64,000 bases of DNA from Pythium myriotylum (lineage: Eukaryota > Oomycota > Peronosporomycetes > Pythiales > Pythiaceae): NCBI GenBank assembly GCA_023091665.1, contig JALJCQ010000023.1, positions 186,001 to 250,000 on the forward strand, in the 5' to 3' direction. The translations under genes were made by a program, and so were the position numbers. The notes under the pieces are model-generated. The model worked only from the letters and a program-made list of their open reading frames with translations. It did no database searches and was not told the origin of the DNA. Shown here one piece after another: positions 1 through 10,097 of this stretch (position 1 is its first letter; every line of letters begins with the position of its first letter).

Positions 1-1372
1 ATTAAACTTCGCCAGCTCGTCTGGTTTCGGCGGAAACATCGTCGTGCGAATGCGGTTCTTCGGGTTCCGACGAGATTCATTTGCGGGATCTGTGAACTCC
101 TCGAAGCTCTTGTACTCCTTCAGCTCCGAGTCCAGCACCTTCCACGACGTTTTTCCTGGGCGCCGCTTCAGAAGTGGCAAAACGTTTGTCACATCGACGA
201 GCTCAAGCGCCCCGTTCGACCATCGCAGAATCTCGGCTACGACTGCTTCATTTTCTAGCGGATTGAATGTGCAGGTAGAATAGCACATTAAGCCCCCGAT
301 CTTAAGAAGCGACGCCCCACGTTTGGCGATCTCGACCTGGAGGGGGTGTAGAGCGATGCCGTTCTTGGCATCCCACGTCTTCCAAATCATTGGGTTCTTT
401 CGCAGCGTACCGTCTCCACTACACGGTGCATCGCATAGCACACGATCAAAGAACCCATTGGATGCATCCTCGTCGGTGCCAAGGAACGGGATTTTCTGGG
501 CCTCGTGACATGTCACCAGCAGTGCTGGGGATCCCATTCGCTTGGACTAGGCATCAATTAACGCGAAGCATTAGTGCTCAAGACAAAGTATCCACGCTGC
601 ATAGTTGGAATAGTACCTGGTGCACTAGCATGTACGCGCGCTTAAGATCGACGTCGTTAGCGACGACCATGCCAGTAGGAGTTTTTCCGGTTACGTTCTC
701 TTCCGCGTGGAGAGACTCCAGGAGCTGCGAGGTCTTTGAGCCAGGCGCTGCGCACATGTCCAACACTTTGTGATGCGGCTCAACACCGAGAACAAGTGGT
801 GGTATCATGCTCACGGCCTCCTGGCGGGTAATGCTTCCGCCGTCGGACAGCTCAACTAGCCACTTCTGAAATTCGGACAGAATCTCTAGCTTGCGGATGC
901 GGCGACGCTCGACGGACCACTGAAAGCCTCGGTGGTCTGGGTACCACGGCATCTCGCTGATCGGCTCGACTTGCTCGTTGTCTACCACGAGCCCATCGAA
1001 CTTGAAGTCGGTCCGGATTCGCTCGCGAATCCTGTCGGCCAAATCAACGCGAAACTCAGCGGCAGGAACGCAGCAAACACGAAAGCGCGTACAGCGCGCT
1101 TACCGATCAGCGAAGGCGCACGAGTTGTTAATACGGAAGCTCGTCGGCAGCGGCTTCGCGAGGAACGTCATGAAGGCCTCCCACTCATCCGCGGGCACGA
1201 TGTCCTGCGCCTGGTAGTACTTGACGAAGTTGTCGTTGGTGAAGACGAACTCGGAGAACTTGTCCTCGCCGTCCTTGTCTTGGCGCCACGCGTCCGTGCG
1301 CTCGCCCTCGCCGCGGCTCTTCTTGGCGCGGAAGTTGCGCCCGCCACCGCCGCGTCGTCCTCGCTTGCCCAT
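1..1372 (-). CDS. NSUN2: NSUN2/Trm4-type RNA (cytosine-5) methyltransferase, 3' end off window
   Basis: This is a SAM-dependent m5C methyltransferase of the NOL1/NOP2/Sun family that acts on tRNA. Exons on the minus strand are 1372-1104, 1031-617 and 546-<1; the 72- and 70-nt introns have GT-AG ends and keep the frame. The start ATG at 1372 opens a Lys/Arg/Gly-rich N-terminus (MGKRGRRGG). Visible family motifs are LDMCAAPGSKT (SAM site), DAPCSGDGT (motif IV with its Cys) and YSTCTFNPLENEAVV (motif VI with the catalytic Cys). IRTTMFPP near the left edge matches the NSUN2 segment after the catalytic core. The order and the WYP segment before the core favour NSUN2/Trm4 over other NSUNs. The C-terminus lies beyond base 1. 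Established: family function. Inferred: tRNA as substrate in this organism. Confidence 0.92.
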
Positions 1373-1583
1373 GGTCACTCGAATGGTTGGATGGCTCCGT
1401 GGAGAACCAAAACAAGGTGCAACTCTCTCAGTGGCTACAATTGGGAGAATACCGTACAGTGTTGAATAGTGATACCGGTACAAGAATACAAGTGATATTA
1501 GAATTATGTTACGGTGGGGGCAGGAGCCATGGGTCTCGGGTCATGAGGACGAGAGCTGCAATGCTCCATTGGGGAGGGTATTT

Positions 1584-2624
1584 CTACGCCAGGACAGCGG
1601 CACAGACCGACACGTCGTCGCGTTTACCAAGCTTCTTGTGGGCGAACGCCAGCAGATTCGAGGCACTGTAAAAGGCGAGCTGGCGAACACGCTTCTCCTT
1701 GGAAAAGGCCTGACGCGTGATCTCAAAGGCAGGAATTGCTGCGCATTTCGAGCGAAACGTCTCGTACTCTTCTTCGTCGAGACTTGTGTTCGACTTGAGC
1801 TCTTCAACAGCCTCTCGGCAGAACCCCGCAGCAGACACCGCAAAAGGAATGTACGTATCACACGTTGTGAAAGTATCGATCGCCTGCTGGACCGTCTTCT
1901 TCGCAATGAGCTCGGCATTGGCGGGGTTGGGCTCGACGCAGTCAAGGACTTGATCCACATACAAGTTATCGTGGACGCCATCCGAAAATAGCAAACAGAT
2001 GTCACCAGGCTCGTACTTGCACGTTTGGATATGAGTCTCGGAGGCATAATTGATGGCCTGGTTGCTGGAAACGACGGCCGGAACGTTGAAATCATAAATG
2101 ATCGAGTCGCTTTCAAACACGACCATGTCTCCTCGGAGAAGAACAGCCTTGCAGTCCCCAATAGTGAACACGTACATTATCCGTGCGTGCTCGTCAAAGT
2201 AGACAGCAGAGATGGTCGAGTCCAGACGTCCCTTGCGGCGCGTGGATTTGCGGGCGTTCTTGGTCGCGATCTGCATGTATTGGCTGAAGTCCGAGGACTG
2301 GATGGGCTGGTCGCGTGCACGCTTCTTGAGCTTGCCGAGCATCGTGAGAGTCTCGGAGACGAGGATGCGCGCGAGCACGCCGGACGACTTGAGTGTCCCC
2401 GACACCCCGTCGGCGACGACCATGTAGCCCGGCCCGTAGCCGACGGCGTCGTCTCCGTGGTAGTTGTGCTGCGCGCTGCCGACCGAGGAGAAGACGGACG
2501 CGCGGACGTGGCGGCCGAGCGCGGCGGCGGCCTTGGGCTTGCGCGGCGAGGACGCGGGCGCCGTGTCCGGGGACGGCGACTTGCAGTTGCGCATGCGCGA
2601 GAGGAGGTACTGCGCAGGGTTCAT
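1584..2624 (-). CDS. PPM/PP2C-family serine/threonine phosphatase, PTC7-like
   Basis: This single-exon 346-aa protein is a metal-dependent protein phosphatase. Motifs in order are VVADGVSG (first metal Asp), IGDCKAVLLRGD, LFSDGVHDNLY (SDG metal motif) and KRDDVSVCAAVLA (DD near the C-terminus), the spacing of the compact PTC7/SpoIIE-like branch. The first ATG at 2624 opens a Ser/Pro-rich stretch of about 35 residues before the domain; mitochondrial import is possible, as for yeast Ptc7, but not proven here. It lies 211 bp upstream of, and on the same strand as, the methyltransferase start at 1372. Substrate unknown. Confidence 0.85.
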   Translation of the reverse strand: MNPAQYLLSRMRNCKSPSPDTAPASSPRKPKAAAALGRHVRASVFSSVGSAQHNYHGDDAVGYGPGYMVVADGVSGTLKSSGVLARILVSETLTMLGKLKKRARDQPIQSSDFSQYMQIATKNARKSTRRKGRLDSTISAVYFDEHARIMYVFTIGDCKAVLLRGDMVVFESDSIIYDFNVPAVVSSNQAINYASETHIQTCKYEPGDICLLFSDGVHDNLYVDQVLDCVEPNPANAELIAKKTVQQAIDTFTTCDTYIPFAVSAAGFCREAVEELKSNTSLDEEEYETFRSKCAAIPAFEITRQAFSKEKRVRQLAFYSASNLLAFAHKKLGKRDDVSVCAAVLA

Positions 2625-3125
2625 GGTCTCCGAGAGTGGCCGAGTGCCGCCGTCACTCTCTCCGCCCCTCGGATGAAACTTCCGAACCGAAACGCCAACT
2701 TCTCTTGGGACGAGGGCGAGTTTCTTGGGGTGTGGGCAGAAGTTGGCGTCGGTCCGCTTTGAATCCAGCCCGTGACCCCTCCCACAGTTGGACGGAACAA
2801 ACTGACGTTAAGGGGCTACCGCCACCGACAGAGAAGCCAAGAGGCGGCTGTCTTGGTCACTGTGGAAGAGCATGATCCAGTTGGTGGCAAGAAGGACTGT
2901 GGGTCAAGTCATTTCGTGTGTGAGTAATGATGCCTTTTCAGCCAATTGCCACGAGTGGATTGACGGAACTTGATGGCAACTGTCCGAAACAGTTTTACGA
3001 ATGTCGAGAATCAACATCTTGAAACGGAAATTTCACGAACTGGCCCCGTCAATTCTCACGGTCAATCGCTGCTCCACACCCACGCACGTCAGAGCATGAA
3101 TTTCGCGCCAGCAATCAACAAGGCT
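2625..3125. other. Intergenic region
   Basis: About 500 bp between the start of the phosphatase (2624) and the stop of the dehydrogenase (3126), both on the minus strand. It should hold the phosphatase promoter and the dehydrogenase 3' UTR. I see no convincing gene, RNA or repeat in it; open frames here lack domain signals. Confidence 0.6.
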
Positions 3126-4224
3126 CTACAGACCGTTCAAGTGCTCCAAAGCCAACATCAGGGCTTGAGTTCCAAGCCGCCCATGGCCCTGAGCCTGTGC
3201 CACCAACAGTATCGTGAGAACTCCTGCGTTGATGTCTCGAAGGTGAATGCAATCTGACCTTGACAGCGACGTAGAGCTGGTTCGCAAGCGCCAGTCCGGG
3301 CAACGATAGGTTCATCCGCTCAGCTTCTTTCATAGCAATTCCCATATCCTTGAGAAAGTGCTCCACGAAAAAACCTGGGTTGAAATCTCTCTTGACGATT
3401 CGTGGGCCAAGATTACTAATTGACCACGAACCGGCTGCACCGGCACTGACGGCTTGAATGGCTTCATTCATGTCAAGGCCACTCTTCTTCGCGTACAGAA
3501 GACTTTCGACGACACCAATCATGTTCGTCGCGATCAAAATCTGGTTCACCATCTTGGTGTGCTGACCGGCACCAGGACCGCCCATGTGGCGAATGTTCTT
3601 GCCCATAGCGTTGAAAAATGGCATTGCAGCACTGACAGCAGTGTCATCTCCGCCCACCATGATCGACAGGGTGCCATCACGAGCACCAATATCACCGCCT
3701 GACACAGGAGCGTCCAAGGAGGCTACTCCCTTGGCTTTGGCGAGATCATATATCTCTTTTGCAAGCGAAGGTTCACTCGTCGTCATGTCCACAACCACTC
3801 CTCCAGACTTCATCTGGGAAAGAATTCCAGTTTGCGGATCTGTAACAACTGAGCGCACATCGGACGGGTAGCCCACAATCACGAACACAATATCTGAGCC
3901 ACGAAACACAGCGTCAAAACAAATTGATCATCACCAACAGGGGGAGCACGACATGCGTACCAGAGTGCTGCGCGACTTCTGCTGGTGAGCTTACGACGCG
4001 TGCGCCCCTATCGCGTAGAATATCGCACTTGCTCGCCGAACGATTAAACACGGTCGTTTCATAACCCTGGGCCTGTCATTGACTGTTTTGAGAAATGATC
4101 ACAACAACCTCGCCGCACTAAGTAGACGCACCAAAATGTGGCTGCACATGCTTGTTCCCATCACTCCAGTTCCCACCCATCCAACTCGAAGCTTCCCTGA
4201 GTTCGTCGCGTCGGTCTGCACCAT
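3126..4224 (-). CDS. HIBADH: 3-hydroxyisobutyrate dehydrogenase / beta-hydroxyacid dehydrogenase
   Basis: This NAD(P)-dependent enzyme oxidises 3-hydroxyisobutyrate in valine breakdown, or a related beta-hydroxy acid. Exons on the minus strand are 4224-4132, 4072-3961, 3893-3259 and 3194-3126, giving 302 aa, the usual family length. The N-terminal Rossmann motif is [10 protein letters not shown] (GxGxxG), followed by [16 protein letters not shown] is the substrate-binding signature, and [12 protein letters not shown] carries the catalytic Lys. The last exon, starting AQGHGRLG, restores the conserved C-terminal loop; without that splice the protein would end in unrelated residues. No clear mitochondrial presequence is seen. 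The exact substrate within the beta-HAD family cannot be fixed from sequence alone. Confidence 0.9.
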
Positions 4225-4642
4225 TCCTAGTGGTTTCAAGCTCCGTCACCGTTTGAGTCATCAGCCTGACAACCACACCCACGACGCACGCATTGAGGTC
4301 GAGGGCGACAGCGCTGCGGGACTTCGCACGAGGCTTGTCAACGCGCCTCTTGCAACTGGCGACCACCGTCCGAGGGTGCGGGCTTGACGCAGCATTCCTA
4401 GTGTGCTTGAGCTTGATGGGGTGATTCGAAGATCGTTTGGCCTTGCATCGCTTGATAAGCTAAATGTTGCGCGCAAGTTGCATTAGCGCTGTATTTGAGG
4501 TTGCAGATTCGAGCGGTTTTTTCTTACTTAATTGGTTAATAATTGTTTCCGCCGAACACACTTTTTGCCTTTGGTTGGCCAATAATGCTGCTTCACTAAT
4601 GGGATCTCTTTGACGATCCACCTTCTCTGGTGGGGCGCGACG

Positions 4643-5654
4643 ATGACCTCAACCACTCGCAGCCCGCGGCGCTTGAAGTTGCTGGTGCTTAGCGATCTTG
4701 ATGGCCAGATCCGCCGCGTCACGACGCTTTGCGAGCACATCGTGTGCTCCAGCGATGGCGATCTGGACGCCGTGCTGGTGTGCGGAGGCCACGTCGCTGA
4801 GCGCGACCCGAGTGCGTACTCTCGTAACGAGGCCAATGCCGCTGCCGAAGGCGACATGATGGCGCTCATTTCACGGCTCGAAACCATCGTTTGCCGAGTG
4901 CTCTACGTTCCAGGAGAGGTAGGATCCTTGTGAGATTGCATGATCTGTCGATGGGTACTGACGGATGGTGGGGCACTTAGAGCGATCCGCCTACGACACG
5001 TCCGACATGGGAGGAAGTTACACCGAACCTCACACAGTACTCCGTTAATTGCTTCGCCAAGACAGAAATTCTGGTACCGGGCGTTGCCGTCATGGGGGAG
5101 GAGCGATACATGAAGTACGTCTAGAGAAATACGAGGGGCTCGAATTCGTTATTGGTGACACCAAAACGCACAGATTGGTGGGTGATGACAAGGATCCTGC
5201 GGATAGTGTCGACCTCTTGATAGTTCTCCGCGATTCCACTTCTGTATCAGCACTTCCGTTGCCCAGTACGTATTCACTGCACAGTTCCTCTTATCCTGAC
5301 CTATTCTGACAGGCTGTTTTGATCAGTTGTGCGTTTTCGACTGTCTTGACCTTTGTCCGCTCATTTCAGCTACTGACCCCTGATTCCCCAGGTAAAGAAC
5401 GACAGTTTTCACCACTTCGAATTAATTGGAGGTCCCCACAAGAAGGTTAGCGAGAATTCTTCGATCATCTTTCCAGGTAACTGTGCGTTGTGTCGCCGTA
5501 CAATGGATGATGTGACTCATCAATATTCTCGACAGGGTCCCTTCGGTTAGGCCAGTTCACTGTTTTAGAGCTAGAGCAGCAATTCACAGATCACGTATGG
5601 GTGGTTGTAGCGAATCGTCTGCTCGATCTACCACTCAAAGGTGAAGAGTCTTGA
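4643..5654 (+). CDS. Metallophosphoesterase-like protein lacking metal ligands (gene model partly tentative)
   Basis: Exons I can support are 4643-4918, 4981-5114, 5174-~5270, 5392-5476 and 5536-5654. The join between the third and fourth is unresolved, because the obvious donor leaves the wrong phase. The N-terminus LLVLSDLDG, followed by LDAVLVCGG, and the C-terminal IIFPGSLRLGQFTVLELE follow the layout of small calcineurin-like phosphoesterases. However, the usual DxH is DxD, GD is GG, and I found no GHxH. It may therefore be a non-catalytic member, or the middle of the gene may be mis-modelled. Function unknown. The ATG at 4643 is chosen over an upstream in-frame ATG at 4610 because homology starts shortly after it. 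Confidence 0.5.
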
Positions 5655-5960
5655 AGTGAAAATGCTTCCATAATCAAAGTGGGAATAAATAGGATAGAAC
5701 AGGCGTGAATCTTTGATCGACTCCACCGTGAGGCGCCACTGATACTCACTCGACTGGACGCAAATCAAAGAAAGACATCCACGAACGCTAGGGACTAGGC
5801 GTTTCTTCAGTTAGGAAGGATTGCGTCCTCACAGGCAGAGTGAGATGGCTTGGTGAAGACACTCGATCTACATAATCGAACAGCCTTCGCGATGGTGTTC
5901 TTCGTTCGGAATCCTTTCCTCGCTTAAGAAAACCCCCATCTGATAAGCGAAACACTCCTT
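5655..5960. other. Intergenic region between convergent genes
   Basis: 306 bp between the convergent stops at 5654 (+) and 5961 (-). It may contain a further 3' exon of the minus-strand gene, with a possible stop at 5868. No other feature seen. Confidence 0.5.
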
Positions 5961-8428
5961 TTAGTCGAAATAGCTTCTTGTAATCATAGCTGAACTTACC
6001 TCTTCTTCAGTAAACAGGTTGCTCGTTGGAATTGTGTGCTCATTCCCACCATCATCCTCCAGTACATAAGAGCCACCATCGGTCCGTCCTTTCACGCGTC
6101 CACGATAGAGCCCACCCATTTCACCCTGATCATCTTTCAGCTTCCAGCAAAGCCGCGCACCCGTAGGAAACTCGCGCGGCAGTGATGGGACAACAGAATC
6201 AATTTCGCGAGTTGCCTCCGCCTTGAAAACAGTGAATCCGATGGGTTCGTTGACGTCTGCATTACCAAAGCGCACGATCTGTGGGGAGCCAGTCGCAGGA
6301 GCAATAGATCCACGCTCGCCGTCCATAACGTCGTCCCCATCATCATCTGCAGTAAGGTCTACCATTGGTGACGTAGGGTGAGCGGATGTGCGTCCTTGGA
6401 GCTCCCGACGCCAATCAAGCTCTTTGGTGACGAACTCAAATGGGGTAACCGCCATAGCTGGGGCTGGAGCCTCGGTCACACGTGATGGCGATGTAGTGTT
6501 GGATGGTATTGAATCGTTTGCCTCGTGTCGAATCATTTTCACGCAATCCAGCATCATGTCCTTTGCCCCACCGCTGAGAGAGCTCCATAACTGGCCATAT
6601 TCCTGTTGAACGATCGAGAAGACTTTCGGACTAAACAGCTTCCGTTTACCCTCCCATAGCTCGCACTGCATCGACGCAACTTCTCTCATCAGCTGGGTCG
6701 AGTAAACAATCACCCCGTTGAATTCCCTGATTTTGTTCTCTATCTCCTTCTTCGAGCTTGGTACCAGGTCCTCGTAAACCTCCATATGTTCTGCAAGAGA
6801 CTGCTGCTGTTCTTCTCGATCTCTTGTGGCACGCTGCTGGCGCAAAGTATGGAAGTCGTAATACAGCCGTAGAGACTGCGTCATTTTTGGTACATAGAGC
6901 CTCAGCTTCTCTTCCACAGTACGCTCAGCAGCCGATTTCAATAGCTCGATCTTCTTCATTGAAACCTCAATCCAATGCTGAACCTGTGGTACGACTTTTT
7001 GTCGGAGTGCCTCGAGTTTTTGGTAGAATTCCAAGCGAGTATTTGCTCGAATGACGTCTTCCTTGCGAGCTCTGAAGTGAAGCTGACTCTCATCGCGTTC
7101 ACTCCGAAGTTTCACGACGTCGTCATCCGTCGAGCAAACCACTGCCTTGTGAGCCTCCAATGTTGCATCATCTTCATCTTCGCCCTGTGCCAGCAAACTG
7201 TCCTTCTTCTTCTTTACAACGTCCATCAGTGCAACAGTGAGTCGAGATCGATCGCCCCGAGCTTGGTCCATATCGTTTTCGCTTATCCTCACATCGCGCC
7301 CTGCCTGTTCCAATCGAGAGTGAATCCCAGCTCTGAGGCCTTCAAGCCGCGCGCGAATACGGCGTCTGTGAAACTGAGCGGCCTTCACAGAATCCAAGAT
7401 CGACTCTTGGCGGGTGATACACGAGACACAAGCATTCTTTATCACTGTGATCGCATTCCTTGCGGCCTGGGCACGTTGGCTCGTGGAGATATCGTCAACG
7501 AGGGCACACGCATACGAGTTCTCGACCTCTTCAAGGTCCTTATTCATAACTTCCTCGGATGGCCTCAACCGTAATTCCTACCAGGATACACTCACGTAAG
7601 ACCGACTGCGTTGAACCAAACACCTGATTGTCTCCTACTAACCAAATCGTACTGGTCGTGACGTGGAAGTTGGGTGAGCACGTCTTGAATCAGCACGACG
7701 CCATCGCTTCGCACAGCGGAGCGATCACTGGAAGAAATGTGCTTCAACGCATTCGCAAGGGCTTCTACCGCGATGACAAGTTGCGCATCTACGTCTGGTG
7801 TTCGGTGGAAAGCAAACGCTTCCGCTACAGTAGACAGCCACTGCTCTTCATCAACCATTGAGCTAGTCGCCTGGGTTAGCTGATCTACAATGTCTGATAT
7901 GATTCTAATTGCTCGGTCTTGATCAACAATTTGCCCCTGGCGCTGACCAGTGTGATCATTGTCAATCGAATTTTGAGTTGCCTGGGTCATATCAGCATCT
8001 TCATGCGACAGATCCACTGTGGCTGCCTCTATCCCGGAGCGATGGCGTTTGTTTGGCGTGTCCATTTGGACGTCGCCCTCATCAAATCCTTCGCTCTCGC
8101 CGCGTCTTTTGACACCGTTCGTACCATTGGTGTTTTGGTGAACACTGGTGGCGCCTTGAGCCGGATATGCACTAGCTACAGCTGCTGCAGCGACCATTTC
8201 TGCTGCAGCTGCAAGCTGCGCTTGGCGCCGCTGCTCCTTGAGAAAGTGGTACGCCTCCCGCGTGTTATTGTGGCAACGCGTGAGCGCCACAACCAGCTCG
8301 TCCCGCGTCAGCTCGCGGTCGAACTCGAAGCGCACGAGCACGCGTAGTCGCTCAAGTTCGAAGAGATCGACGCCCTGCGAGGAAGCAGTGGAAGTGGCGG
8401 TTAACCCCGCCTCGCCCAACGACACCAT
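5961..8428 (-). CDS. Coiled-coil protein with N-terminal UBA-like and C-terminal Tudor-like domains
   Basis: Two exons (8428-7653 and 7563-5961; 89-nt intron with CA|gtacga donor) join into 792 aa. Residues about 20-65 (FEFDRELTRDELVVAL, then NNTREAYHFL) resemble a UBA-like helical bundle. An Ala/Gln-rich region and an acidic region with a basic KRRG / NKRHR patch follow, suggesting nuclear location. Residues about 260-560 are a long charged coiled coil. The tail near 725-780 (ARLCWKLKDDQGEMGG, then YRGRVKGRTDGGSYVLEDD) resembles a Tudor/agenet-type barrel. I do not recognise an orthologue; a chromatin or RNA role is inference. A near-perfect donor (GAG|gtaagt, exon end 6000) precedes the listed stop, so the real C-terminus may lie in a short exon ending near 5868. 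Confidence 0.7.
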
Positions 8429-8636
8429 CGCCGCGTCTCGAGTCTTCTTTCCCTTTGAGGTGCGCGCGAGAAAGAATCGAGAAGGAAAGATTGAAAATTA
8501 CTCGCACGACCTCCAGGAGGGACAAAGGTGTTGGCATCTCGAGCGTAAATTACGAACTAAGTACCACGAGTGTTGGTCAGATGACGTTGCCATCATCATG
8601 GCGACTTCACCATCCCGGCAATCATTCCGCATCAAG

Positions 8637-9937
8637 CTACTGTAAGCCTTTGCTCATGCTCGCGTACTCTCGCTGTATCTGCTGGTCGCAAAGGTCAATC
8701 ATGTGGCGAAGGTGAACAAACATCTCTCGAGCGCGTATGCCGTCGAGGCCCCCTCCAACGAACGGATCTTCCATCGCCATCTCAACGTTGAAGAGCCCGA
8801 TCATCGTAAGGCTTGTTAACACGCTCAGCGCCAAACAAAACCCAAAATTCGTGTAGTGGTGTTCGTCAGAGCGCATGAGGTACACGTAATATGGCCCATA
8901 GAAAACCGGCAAGATCAGGATGAACAAACGCGTGAATGAACGCGTCGCTTGTGGTGTGCGATAGAACTGTGCAAAACGCGAGAGTTGTACGTGTTAGGTA
9001 GTTCACCCGACAGCGCCCCATGGATCGAAAAGCCTACCTTGATGTTCTGGAGCTTTTCCAGTCGAGCCTGAAGAAGCCAATGGTACTGATTGATACGCGA
9101 TGCTTCATTTGCTGGTAAACCTGCTGTCTTCATCACTTCGACTTGTCGATGGAGCCGCTGAAATGTGCTGACGATACGAAGTTGCAGCTCTTGAGTGCGT
9201 TCAACATAGCTCAGTGCGAGATCTCTTCCCATAGAAGTGAACCGATGGCGTCCCCGTGTAGTTGTTGGAAGTAGCAGTATGTTGGATACATCAGTGATGA
9301 GTTGATGAAGCAAAGTCTTGGTTTTGAAGACATGATCGCTCGGTAGCTTCGCACGCCCATTCACTCCCCAGTCCCACATCGCGTTGGCGAGGAAAATGTT
9401 TGTGAACAGCGCGCGCGCCTCGCCAATATCGACGAGGGCCAGCTCCCGCCGCGCATACGCTTGCTTTATCTGCATAATCATGGGTGACACAACAGCGATG
9501 GAGACAATCATCCACGAGATGTTTGCACCAAAAGATGCTCCGTCGCTTTGGGTCTTGCCGAAAACGTAGTAAGCTGTTGTGGCAACGACCGACACGACGA
9601 CACAGAAGAGTGACTCGAAGGTCACAAGGTGGATACACAAGATGTGGCTGGCGGCGTAGAGATCCAGCACGGTATTAACAAAGCTCTCTTTCAGTTGACA
9701 TTGTCGAGAGCCATCGTGATGACCGACAACTCGTGCGTTAACGCGACGTTGAGATCGGTCAATCGCGAGGAAGAACGCCGTGTCTGTGACAGGGAGAGTT
9801 TCCGCTTCGTCGTCGGGGACGTCGGACGGCGCGTCGACATCCACACATTGGGCGCTGGGGCAATCGGCTTCGTAGGGATGGTAGTGCGTCGCAGCGGCAG
9901 GCGACAAGCCCGCTTCCGCTCCCTCGGTTCTCCCCAT
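8637..9937 (-). CDS. Bestrophin-like multi-pass membrane protein
   Basis: Exons 9937-9038 and 8966-8637 (71-nt intron) give 409 aa. Hydrophobic segments lie near residues 85-125, 135-160 and two more in the second exon (LFILILPVFYGPYYVYL and CLALSVLTSLTMIGLF). The motif EDPF shortly after the last helix, and the RxFxRLFI...LPVFYGPYY context, resemble bestrophin/UPF0187 anion channels, where an acidic EDPF/ENPF motif follows the last membrane helix. The start at 9937 (MGRTEG) is preferred; the frame stays open upstream to 10168 but would run over the start of the divergent PUS7 gene. Anion channel activity is inferred from family likeness, and the match is distant. Confidence 0.65.
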
Positions 9938-10097
9938 CGATGCTCTCCAGCTTTGTTGGGCGATCGGCGGAACGAGCGTCGTTTGGTGATTGGACAAAGT
10001 GACCTTTGCTCGCACATGTCGCAGGTGCCCCACAACGGTACACTGTACCGGGTCCAACTTTGAAGACAACAGCAACCATCGCGATTGAATGGCAACA
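9938..10097. promoter_or_regulatory. Shared divergent promoter, bestrophin-like gene / PUS7
   Basis: The two start codons (9937 minus, 10098 plus) are 160 bp apart, so both promoters must lie in or overlap this interval. No clear TATA box is seen. The bidirectional role is inferred from geometry only. Confidence 0.45.

Noticed and set aside
932..1465. 177-codon plus-strand frame opposite the NSUN2 gene
   Set aside because: Complement of the methyltransferase exons; no domain.
2025..2762. 245-codon plus-strand frame over the phosphatase gene
   Set aside because: Shadow of the PTC7-like gene on the other strand, which has all PPM motifs.
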